This document shows, one piece after another, positions 7,700-14,589 of a stretch of DNA of 19,856 nucleotides. Position numbers and translations under genes: made by a program. The notes beneath the pieces are model-generated. The model was not told where the DNA came from. It saw only the letters and a program-made list of their open reading frames with translations, and did not search any database. The stretch's first letter is position 1. Every line of letters begins with the position of its first letter. Source of the stretch: Lentisphaerota bacterium (lineage in GTDB: Bacteria > Verrucomicrobiota > Kiritimatiellia > RFP12 > UBA1067); assembly GCA_015061765.1 (NCBI GenBank), contig SUVZ01000022.1:1-19856 (forward strand), given 5' to 3'.

Positions 7700-8160
7700 T
7701 GAGAAAAGGATTTACTCTCATAGAGCTTCTTGTGGTGATCGCCATGATCGCCATCTTGACTGGCGCAGCATCCTCGGCGGTCATGAAGGCGCGCACCCGT
7801 TCGCAGATAGCCCGCGCCACGACAGAGGTCCGCGAAATGACGAATGCGATTCTTGCATACGAGAATTACGACAAAGACCATTCTCTCGCATCCATGGCTA
7901 CATCGAAGGCCTGGACGCCCGCGTCCGAAGGAGCTCTCAAGTTCATTCTGGGCGGAGAGGCTCCGCGTGTTCCTGTGCTGTATAATGGTGCCGTGACCAG
8001 GGGGCATGTTCTGGATCCTTGGGGCATGCCGTATGAATTCATGGTGGCGAATGCCGGTGATGCCTCCGATTCGAAGGATGATGTCGGCAAGTCCCTGAGT
8101 ACGTTCATGTATCTGCCAAACCTGAATAGGCTGAAGCCGGAAGAAATGGGGATCAGGTGA
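7696..8160 (+). CDS. GspG-like small pseudopilin
   Basis: A 154-aa prepilin-like protein: leader MMRKG (or MRKG if the second ATG at 7699 is used; GAGG at 7688-7691 is better spaced for that one), then FTLIELLVVIAMIAILTGAAS with Glu at +5. The body has LDPWGMPYEF, the D-P-W-G-x-P-Y motif common in GspG-type pseudopilins, but no S-x-G-x-D-G-K loop after it, so the calcium site would be incomplete. Size is that of a major pseudopilin. The start overlaps the previous stop and its own end overlaps the GspK-like gene (GTGA), giving a run of coupled genes. Confidence 0.85.
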   Translation: MMRKGFTLIELLVVIAMIAILTGAASSAVMKARTRSQIARATTEVREMTNAILAYENYDKDHSLASMATSKAWTPASEGALKFILGGEAPRVPVLYNGAVTRGHVLDPWGMPYEFMVANAGDASDSKDDVGKSLSTFMYLPNLNRLKPEEMGIR

Positions 8161-11100
8161 AGATGAAATTGCGTTGGAAATCCTCTGGCCGCAGCGGTTC
8201 GGCGCTGCTTATCGTGCTCGGCATGTTTGCGTTCATGCTCGTGAGTGCGGTGTCGTTCTCGATCTTCATGCGCGCAAGCCGCGCTCCGAGCTCGTATGTC
8301 AGGCGCAATGCCTCGGCGCGCCATCTGGTGAAGGCCGCCTTGGCCAGGGCAATGGACGAGATTGATACCGCCATCGGCAACGATCCGTTCCCCGGCGTCG
8401 GCTACAACCATGATTACGGGAATGACGGACAGAACCAGAACGACAGGCGAAAGAACGACAATTGGCACGGAAGGGTCTTTACGCCGTCGAACGAGTGCGC
8501 CCATGCCGACACGGTCTCCACGCTCACCCTGGAAGGGCTCGGCTATCTGCCGCCATGCCTGATAAACGAGGTGCGCTACTGGAGCCGCCACACGCGTACG
8601 GCGAAATGGCATTCCTTCAACTATGGACTTGGACAGTACGCATTCACCGCCGTGAATGTTTCAGACCTGTTTGAGTTGAACAGTTTCATCGACTTCGACG
8701 GTGTTCAAAAACACAGGCTTAACCGTTCGTCGGCCGACCATGGACGCATCTCGCCGACATATCTGTTCCGCTCATCAAATGAGGGGCGCATGAATTCTGG
8801 CGGATCCTTGTCCTCTGCGTTTCTGAATGCAATGTCCGACGGAAGCGGATTTGGCGTGACGCCATCATTCAGCGATGTTCCGTTTGTCTCTCTTATGGAT
8901 TTCAACCTCGCGCTTGGAGGAAAGGTTCTCGGCGGCATTTCATCGCCTTTTATAAAGCGTCTGCAGGGATCTGCCGGCACATTCTATTCGAGCGTAGGAA
9001 ATGACATTGCCAGGCGCCAGGTTTTCATGGCCGGTGGCTGGAACGGGGATTCCAACCTTACATATCAGGCATACAGCGCCTTGAACCGTGTGGATCTCAG
9101 ATATCCGGAATGTCAGCCGTTTTACGGGCTTGGCTGGTTTCAGGGGGAGGATCATTCCCAGCGGACCCTGAAAAACTGCTATGAGACGGGGGCTGAGTTC
9201 TGGCATCGCATGAAGGAGCACTTCCCTGTCCTGTCCATCGCTCTGTTGTGCGACTATCTGGACGTTGACAGCGTCCCGGTGTCGCTCTGCATCCCTAGCG
9301 TCGAGGCCAACCCGATGATCTGTGGCGTGAATCTCAATGATACATGTGTGAGGTACAAGACGTTGTATGAGAAGGGCCAGCCGTCTCCTCCTGACAACAC
9401 AGGCAAGCAGACACGAACGGATTTCTGCAAACTGGAAGTTAAAATAGAGGGGCTTGAGCCGACGTTGACCTCTGTGTATCCATATCAGAGCGGCTCACAG
9501 GGGCGTTCATCCCAATATACCGCCGAGGCCTTCGCGCGTGTGTTCTTTGTGGAAGAAGGTTCGGCAAAGGGCGACGGGGATCTGGATGATGACGGTCTGC
9601 GTCGCGATTTCTTCGCCTTGGGAAGCGATTTCAAGTGGTCAAACCCGAATAATACCGCAGGGAAGGCATATCTTGAGGTCAAGGGGTCTGGCCGTGTTGA
9701 GACACCTGCGGTGAATGGACGAGACGAAGGGGCTGAAATGTCGACCGTAAGGAATGTCCTGATTAGAGCAGGAGATCTTACCCACACTTATGTCCTTGCG
9801 AAATTAACATATGAAGTGGACTCGTCGTCCGGGAACGAGACATTGATCAGCGTCGAGGATGGCCAGGAGTTTGATTTTTACGCATCGGACCTGAGGACAA
9901 GGGTTGATTTTGCGGCGACATTTAAGAGTGGCAGCACAGTAAAGTATCGTCCTTCTGTTGCGATTTGGGCGCATATCAAGGATGCTGACGGGAAAACTGT
10001 TGACATGGTGCCGGCGATACCGGCATACGATTCGGTAAATGGATTGTCCGACAACAAGGATGTAAATAACTTCAATCGCATCACAGGTGCGGATGCCGGC
10101 GCGCCGGCTTTGCGTTTCTTTGCGCAGACATCCGATGCGGCTGCTGGCATTGAGCCGAGCAAGGCGTATTTTGACAATCCCGCGAACAATGGGGTGGAAC
10201 GTCAGACCATATGGAAGCAGAAGGTGTACATGGCGAACGATCCGCGCTATAACTGGGCACCGGAACAGTGGTGGGCGGAAGACAAGTTTGTCAATCCCAA
10301 GGACGAATGGTTTAGGCGAATCAAGGATTTTCGCGAAAAGAACAGCTGGTGCGATCTTGATATCTTCATGTCCGTGTCCGACCAGGGGTATCTGCAATCC
10401 ATGTATGAATGGCTGCTCATCCCCCAGACGCGTGACTGCAGGCACGGCTCGATTGGCAAAGGTCCGGAATGGGGTGATCTGGAGTATAATTCGGCAGTGT
10501 ATGACGGCAGGGTGCGTACATCCGCTGACAATGTCGCGCATAACGGTTTGATGTGGAGAACGTACCGTTCGCGGGCATTCAATGAGGGAAATGAATCCTG
10601 GGACTGGGGGCTTCTTGACGACATGCCGTTTGATGACAGCGGAGCGGGTCTGCGCGTCAATCCCTATACGGACATCACAAACGTCATGTTCGGCGCATTT
10701 GCCAATATGCCTCGCGACTGGTGGGCGGCCGGCACAAATTGGCAGTATGATGCCGAGAAGGATTACATGAAGGCCGGAGCCTCGGAATTCAAGGATACAG
10801 AAGATTACCTTTTCAAGTGGTCTTACGAGTATAATGACGTCTATGCGATGACCGCATTCTGGATGCATGCCTTCCGCAAGGAGGCGAAAGAGTTCTACCG
10901 TGCAGATGATTGGGCCGATGCCCTTGATGGTTTCACAGATAATACGATGGATATTCTCGACTGGTCTGCGGGCGACATCATTTGGGAACCATCTGGCGTT
11001 GATTTCGCCAGGATAGAGTCAATACTGCAGAATGAGATGTCTCTGGCCGATCGAAAGTTTCTCTATGGCTATCTGAAGGGGTGCTTTGCCAACAATCATC

Positions 11101-11384
11101 AGCTGTTCCTTGTCTTTGTGCGCGCTGAAGCGGCGGCGGGCGGTGGTGGCGCGGGGTCTGGTGCACGCGCCGTCGCACTCGTGTGGCGCGATCCCAATGC
11201 GCCAAGCAAGAACGGACAGTTTGTGACGGCTACCGGTGGAACGGAGGATCCTTATTACGGAAAGGACAATGCGTCAAAGTATCTTTATGTCGAGCCAGGC
11301 ACGAATGAGGAGTCATGGCGTTTGAACGAGCGCAAATACCCTCCTCACAAGATGCGAGTCCTCTTCTATCACCAGCTCGACTGA
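8157..11384 (+). CDS. Giant GspK/PilX-like minor pseudopilin
   Basis: A 1075-aa protein that follows the H-I-J-like genes where gspK belongs. The N-terminus is prepilin-like: basic leader ending RSG (12-14), then SALLIVLGMFAFMLVSAVSF. There is no glutamate at +5, which is the known exception in GspK, the tip subunit of the pseudopilus. About 1000 residues follow with many Trp/Tyr/Asp and no domain I can name; near the C-terminus is an Ala/Gly-rich stretch (EAAAGGGGAGSGARA) before RAVALVWRDP and a final HKMRVLFYHQLD. GspK of E. coli is roughly 330 aa, so this is about threefold larger. GTG (8157) and ATG (8163) are both possible starts; GGGG at 8148-8151 is closer to the GTG. A large surface or periplasmic tip protein is plausible but inferred. 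Confidence 0.82.
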   Translation: MKMKLRWKSSGRSGSALLIVLGMFAFMLVSAVSFSIFMRASRAPSSYVRRNASARHLVKAALARAMDEIDTAIGNDPFPGVGYNHDYGNDGQNQNDRRKNDNWHGRVFTPSNECAHADTVSTLTLEGLGYLPPCLINEVRYWSRHTRTAKWHSFNYGLGQYAFTAVNVSDLFELNSFIDFDGVQKHRLNRSSADHGRISPTYLFRSSNEGRMNSGGSLSSAFLNAMSDGSGFGVTPSFSDVPFVSLMDFNLALGGKVLGGISSPFIKRLQGSAGTFYSSVGNDIARRQVFMAGGWNGDSNLTYQAYSALNRVDLRYPECQPFYGLGWFQGEDHSQRTLKNCYETGAEFWHRMKEHFPVLSIALLCDYLDVDSVPVSLCIPSVEANPMICGVNLNDTCVRYKTLYEKGQPSPPDNTGKQTRTDFCKLEVKIEGLEPTLTSVYPYQSGSQGRSSQYTAEAFARVFFVEEGSAKGDGDLDDDGLRRDFFALGSDFKWSNPNNTAGKAYLEVKGSGRVETPAVNGRDEGAEMSTVRNVLIRAGDLTHTYVLAKLTYEVDSSSGNETLISVEDGQEFDFYASDLRTRVDFAATFKSGSTVKYRPSVAIWAHIKDADGKTVDMVPAIPAYDSVNGLSDNKDVNNFNRITGADAGAPALRFFAQTSDAAAGIEPSKAYFDNPANNGVERQTIWKQKVYMANDPRYNWAPEQWWAEDKFVNPKDEWFRRIKDFREKNSWCDLDIFMSVSDQGYLQSMYEWLLIPQTRDCRHGSIGKGPEWGDLEYNSAVYDGRVRTSADNVAHNGLMWRTYRSRAFNEGNESWDWGLLDDMPFDDSGAGLRVNPYTDITNVMFGAFANMPRDWWAAGTNWQYDAEKDYMKAGASEFKDTEDYLFKWSYEYNDVYAMTAFWMHAFRKEAKEFYRADDWADALDGFTDNTMDILDWSAGDIIWEPSGVDFARIESILQNEMSLADRKFLYGYLKGCFANNHQLFLVFVRAEAAAGGGGAGSGARAVALVWRDPNAPSKNGQFVTATGGTEDPYYGKDNASKYLYVEPGTNEESWRLNERKYPPHKMRVLFYHQLD

Positions 11385-11426
11385 CAACGGTTGATCGCAT
11401 GTCGATTGAAAACAATAGATTTCCTA

Positions 11427-11454
11427 CCAACTATCAACTACCAACTACCCAACT
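11427..11454 (+). repeat. Four-unit heptad array ending exactly at a start codon
   Basis: CCAACTA, TCAACTA, CCAACTA, CCCAACT, followed without a gap by the ATG at 11455. It fills most of the 70-base space after the GspK-like gene. No Shine-Dalgarno is present, because the array occupies that position. Confidence 0.8.
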
Positions 11455-12405
11455 ATGAAATCCCAAAAAGGCTTTTCGCTCATAGAACTTCTCATCGTAA
11501 TCGGCATTATCGCCGTTCTCGGGGGGGTGATGCTGACCCAGTTCTCGAGTTCCACAGAAAGCGCACTCGCGACAAACTGCCTGAACAACATGCGGTCGCT
11601 GTGCAATGCTGTTTTGGCGCAGGCGTCCAAGGATGGTTATTATCCTTCCGCAGGTCCGTTCAAGTATCTTGATCTGGACTCGTCATCCGAACATTATAAT
11701 GAAGAGCGCTGGTATCAGGGCTGGATTGGATATGATACAGGCAATCAGCCAGTGTCATGCTATCATGAGGCCTCAGACGATGGCAAGTTGCAGCATACGG
11801 CAATCACCAACGGTACGATATGGCGCGCCATGGGTGGCGCTCGCAGCGCCTATCTCTGTCCGTCCCACACGAAGCACTGCAAGCGCGGCAATCGTCCAGC
11901 CCCGTCATGGAGCTATGCCATGAACAGTTTCTTTGGCTGGGATTCCTCGGCCGTAAAGGTAGCCGCCGGAGAGACTGGCGGACGGAAGGCGTATGGAAGC
12001 GGGTCTTTCTCTTTCAAGTATTCATCGGCTCCGACATCTCGTCCCCGTTCCGCTGACAGGGTGCTTCTCTTTGCGGAGATACCGTTTGTCGACAATGGCA
12101 TACAGCAGCCCGACTACTCGACCGGAGCGGAACCGGCCAATGACGCAATTCTTCAGTACCAGAACGACCAGGGTGGCGTGGAAAGGTACAATAAGCCTTC
12201 GGACGGTGCTCCTGAGGCCATCGGTTTCAACCACAAGTCAGGGCAGGATTACAGTGCACACGTTGCGTTTGCCGATGGCCATTGCGCCAAGCTAGTGCTG
12301 CCGCGTTCCGGGAATCTGGACAACATCACGGCTCTCACAACTTGGCTTTGCACTGGACAGGATTACACGTTCAGCGGTTCCCAATATGAAGTGGTCAACG
12401 AATGA
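11455..12405 (+). CDS. Prepilin-like protein of the H-X-DG (DUF1559-like) type
   Basis: A 316-aa protein: leader MKSQKG, then FSLIELLIVIGIIAVLGGVML, Glu at +5. Unlike the other pseudopilins it has the features of the PVC-type pilin-like proteins (prepilin-type processing-associated H-X9-DG family): a helix with ATNCLNNMRSLCNAV, and near the end NHKSGQDYSAHVAFADGH. In the usual H-x9-DG motif nine residues separate His and Asp-Gly; here thirteen do, so the site is stretched by four. The middle contains RSADRVLLFAEIP. There is no Shine-Dalgarno before the ATG. A run of seven G (11521-11527) encodes the glycines of the membrane helix. The ATGA overlap with the next gene suggests coupling to the SurA-like chaperone. 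Confidence 0.88.
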   Translation: MKSQKGFSLIELLIVIGIIAVLGGVMLTQFSSSTESALATNCLNNMRSLCNAVLAQASKDGYYPSAGPFKYLDLDSSSEHYNEERWYQGWIGYDTGNQPVSCYHEASDDGKLQHTAITNGTIWRAMGGARSAYLCPSHTKHCKRGNRPAPSWSYAMNSFFGWDSSAVKVAAGETGGRKAYGSGSFSFKYSSAPTSRPRSADRVLLFAEIPFVDNGIQQPDYSTGAEPANDAILQYQNDQGGVERYNKPSDGAPEAIGFNHKSGQDYSAHVAFADGHCAKLVLPRSGNLDNITALTTWLCTGQDYTFSGSQYEVVNE

Positions 12406-13361
12406 AAAAACTGATGATTGTTCTTGCCGCGTCCGTTTCTGTCGCGGTGTCTGCGGCGAAGCTTGACGGCATTGCCGCACGAGTGGACTCCAATGTGATC
12501 ACTGTCGGTGATGTGATGAACGAACTCCGCAGGAATCCGGATGCGGGTAGGCGCATGGCATCTGCCGATGAATCCGAGATGGAGAGCCTGTACCGGGCTG
12601 CGCTCGATACATTGATTGAGCGACGCCTGATCCTGAAGGCGTCGGTTGCCAAGAGTGTGGAGATACCCGAGTGGGTCATAGACAATCAGATTCGTGAAAT
12701 CGTGCACAATGCCTTCGGCGGGGATATGAACCGACTTGAGGAGGAGCTATCCCGTTCAAGGGTGCCCTTGACTGAATATCGCAATTCCGTCAAGGAGGAT
12801 ATTCTTGTCCGCGGAATGCGCCAGCAAATGATAGATCAGTTTGTCTTTGCTTCTCCCGCCGCCATGAAGAAGGAGTATGAGTGTAATTCTGGACGGTATC
12901 AGCAAGTGGCGAAGGTTTCGGTTCGGGTTATACTTCTCAAGCCCGGCAGAGAAGGGGATGGGATTCCCAGCCTCAGCACTCGATGGGCTCAGATTGGTGA
13001 AGAACTGGCGGCAGGTGTCAGTTTTGCGGAGTTGGCAATCAGGTATTCCGCCGATTCGCATGCGAAGGACGGTGGACTATGGGCGGACATAAACCCGGAA
13101 GAGGCGTTCAGGCCAGAAATCGCAGAGGTGATATCGAAGCTTGATGTCGGCAAGGTTTCCAATATGGTAGATCTTGACGGCTGGGGGTTCATCGTGAAGA
13201 AGGAGTCTGAATCCAAGGCAAAGAAGCTGTCCTTTTCAGAGGCTTACGACATGATTGCCGCCAATGTCCGCAATGAAGCCGCAAAAAAAGCGTATGACGA
13301 ATGGATTTCCCGCCTAAAGGAAGACGCATACATCAAGATATATCCGATGCCAAAGGAGTAG
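12402..13361 (+). CDS. SurA-like periplasmic peptidyl-prolyl cis-trans isomerase/chaperone
   Basis: A 319-aa exported protein. A signal peptide (about 1-18, ending AVSA) is followed by an N-terminal SurA-type chaperone region (about 20-150, including VITVGDV and LIERRLILKAS) and one parvulin (PPIC) domain at about 170-268, with AELAIRYSADSHAKDGG, FRPEIAEVI and GWGFIVKKE. Such proteins assist folding of outer-membrane and secreted proteins in the periplasm. E. coli SurA has two parvulin domains and about 430 residues; this one has a single domain. It overlaps the preceding pilin-like gene by four bases, so it may serve the secretion cargo or the pseudopilins. The stop codon overlaps the first unit of a heptad repeat array. 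Confidence 0.88.
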   Translation: MKKLMIVLAASVSVAVSAAKLDGIAARVDSNVITVGDVMNELRRNPDAGRRMASADESEMESLYRAALDTLIERRLILKASVAKSVEIPEWVIDNQIREIVHNAFGGDMNRLEEELSRSRVPLTEYRNSVKEDILVRGMRQQMIDQFVFASPAAMKKEYECNSGRYQQVAKVSVRVILLKPGREGDGIPSLSTRWAQIGEELAAGVSFAELAIRYSADSHAKDGGLWADINPEEAFRPEIAEVISKLDVGKVSNMVDLDGWGFIVKKESESKAKKLSFSEAYDMIAANVRNEAAKKAYDEWISRLKEDAYIKIYPMPKE

Positions 13362-13387
13362 TTGACAGTTGGCAGAAGGCAGTTGGT
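13360..13387 (+). repeat. Heptad array starting in the surA-like stop codon
   Basis: AGTTGAC, AGTTGGC, AGAAGGC, AGTTGGT. The first unit begins inside the TAG at 13359-13361. Read on the other strand the units are of the GCCAACT type and so are related to the CCAACTA arrays at 11427 and 13609 in inverted orientation. Confidence 0.75.
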
Positions 13388-13402
13388 GGAAATGGTGAGG
13401 TA

Positions 13403-13581
13403 ATGCGGTATGTCGCCAAAGGATCGGGGCGTACAGCACCTGAGGATTTCGTTCGATTTCTTACCATTGCCAAAGACTCATTGTATGAATTGTCAACTCA
13501 AATAGAGATTGCAGGACGCAGAAGCTTTTGCTCGATGAAGTTGCGATGATGTTGACTAAAATGGTCAATCGCAAGGTATGA
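13403..13581 (+). pseudogene. C-terminal remnant of a four-helix-bundle (S23/IVP-like) protein, frameshifted
   Basis: The frame from 13403 reads YVAKGSGRTAPEDFVRF, then LTIAKDSLYELSTQIEIAGR, which matches my recollection of the conserved core (I-A-E-G-x-G-R ... F-x-R-F-L-x-I-A-x-x-S-L-x-E-L-x-T-Q-L-x-I-A) of the small four-helix-bundle family found in 23S rRNA intervening sequences and related to the DGR accessory protein Avd. After RRSF the frame ends within ten codons, but a shift of one base gives LDEVAMMLTKMVNRKV and a stop at 13579-13581, the expected last helix. The first two helices are missing; heptad arrays lie on both sides. So it is a truncated and frameshifted copy between the surA-like gene and rsmA, not a functional gene. 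Confidence 0.72.
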
Positions 13582-13586
13582 TTCAC

Positions 13587-13636
13587 TCCCCACTTCCTCT
13601 CCCCACTACCAACTATCATCTACCAACTAAACAAAA
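13587..13636 (+). repeat. Heptad array running up to the rsmA start codon
   Basis: TCCCCAC, TTCCTCT, CCCCACT, one A, CCAACTA, TCATCTA, CCAACTA, and then seven more bases (AACAAAA) directly before the ATG at 13637. The CCAACTA/TCANCTA units match the array at 11427-11454. No Shine-Dalgarno is visible. Confidence 0.75.
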
Positions 13637-14467
13637 ATGAATCTGACAAGTCCATCGCAGGTCAAGGATTGGTGCATCAGCAACGGGTTTCACCCGAATA
13701 AAGTGCTGGGGCAGAATTTTCTCATCGACAAGAACGTCCTTGATTCCATCCTTGATGCGGCAATGCAGCCGACCGTCGATTATCAGCAGCCAACCGTTGA
13801 TTGCAAGACGCTCGAGATCGGCCCAGGCCTTGGTGTGCTTACGGAAGGTCTGCTTGGCCGTGGATGTGCGGTGACTGCCGTCGAGAAGGATCCTGTTCTT
13901 GCGGATCGGCTCAAGGTGTCGCTTGGGAATCCTGATAGGCTTACAGTGTTGAAGGGTGACGCACTTGATTACATCAAGGATGGGGCCTGCGACGGTTTTC
14001 CGTTGATGGTTTCGAATCTTCCATATCAGGCCGGCACGCGAATCCTAATCGAAATGATCGATCGCATTGGCCGCTTCGAAGTCCCTGAAGTGATTGTGGT
14101 TCTGGTCCAGACGGAGGTCGCGGAACGGCTTGCCGCAAAAGAGGGATCAAAGGTCCGTGGACTTGCTGGTGTGCGTGTGCAGTTCGACTATGATGTGCAG
14201 ATAGTCCGGAAGGTGGCGGCAAGTTGCTTCTGGCCGCGTCCTGAAATAGGGTCGTCGGTTGTCAAGCTTGTGCGGCATCACCGCAATGATGATGTCGGAG
14301 AGGTTGTCCGCAAGACGTTCAAGTGGCTTACGAAACGCGCGTTCGAGCATCGTCGCAAACAGCTGGGAAGTACTTTCAAGGGATTGATTGAGTCTACCGC
14401 CCGTGCCGAACAGCTGACAAACGAAGATTGGCTTGCGTTGGCTGCGGCGATAGAAGTTCCGCGTTGA
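13637..14467 (+). CDS. rsmA: 16S rRNA (adenine1518-N6/adenine1519-N6)-dimethyltransferase
   Basis: Dimethylates two adjacent adenines in the 3'-terminal hairpin of 16S rRNA, a late step of 30S assembly; S-adenosylmethionine-dependent (KsgA). The 276-aa protein has GQNFLID (25-31), the SAM-binding motif EIGPGLG (60-66), VEKD (82-85), GDAL (107-110) and the catalytic NLPY (127-130). Just before the SAM motif, at about 43-57, the protein has the duplicated QPTVDYQ/QPTVDCK, encoded by a 21-nt tandem duplication where other RsmA proteins have a short ordinary loop. The ATG has no Shine-Dalgarno and directly follows a heptad repeat array. An in-frame ATG upstream is not available. Confidence 0.95.
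   Translation: MNLTSPSQVKDWCISNGFHPNKVLGQNFLIDKNVLDSILDAAMQPTVDYQQPTVDCKTLEIGPGLGVLTEGLLGRGCAVTAVEKDPVLADRLKVSLGNPDRLTVLKGDALDYIKDGACDGFPLMVSNLPYQAGTRILIEMIDRIGRFEVPEVIVVLVQTEVAERLAAKEGSKVRGLAGVRVQFDYDVQIVRKVAASCFWPRPEIGSSVVKLVRHHRNDDVGEVVRKTFKWLTKRAFEHRRKQLGSTFKGLIESTARAEQLTNEDWLALAAAIEVPR
13766..13807 (+). repeat. 21-nt tandem duplication inside rsmA
   Basis: Two adjacent 21-nt copies, 13766-13786 and 13787-13807, differ at six positions. They read QPTVDYQ and QPTVDCK. Because 21 is three heptads and the second copy contains CCAACCGTTGATT, similar in style to the intergenic heptads, it may be a heptad-type insertion that kept the frame. Confidence 0.7.
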
Positions 14468-14570
14468 ATTTTCGCGCAAGGCACATTGGTGTTGACGCTA
14501 CACCGTATTTAAGCGATCTCAGCCGCCATTTGACTTTTGGAAACAATCGATTTCAAATGGAGCGGAAATA

Positions 14571-14579
14571 TGATATACT
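14571..14579 (+). promoter_or_regulatory. Extended -10 element just before the serine hydrolase gene
   Basis: TG-A-TATACT with the -10 hexamer at 14574-14579 and a weak TTTCAA 17 bp upstream (14551-14556). A start near 14586 would put the transcript start only about four bases before the ATG at 14590, so the mRNA would be nearly leaderless. The gene has no Shine-Dalgarno, which agrees with that. Confidence 0.5.
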
Positions 14580-14589
14580 TTGTGGCATT

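Noticed and set aside
7866..8612. 248-codon minus-strand frame over two secretion genes
   Set aside because: Antisense shadow without a plausible ribosome site or family motif.
9804..10868. 354-codon minus-strand frame inside the GspK-like gene
   Set aside because: Opposite to a continuous frame with a prepilin-type N-terminus and operon overlaps; no recognisable motif.
14428..14589. Longer N-terminus for the serine hydrolase
   Set aside because: It would overlap rsmA and place the lipoprotein signal 54 residues inside the protein.
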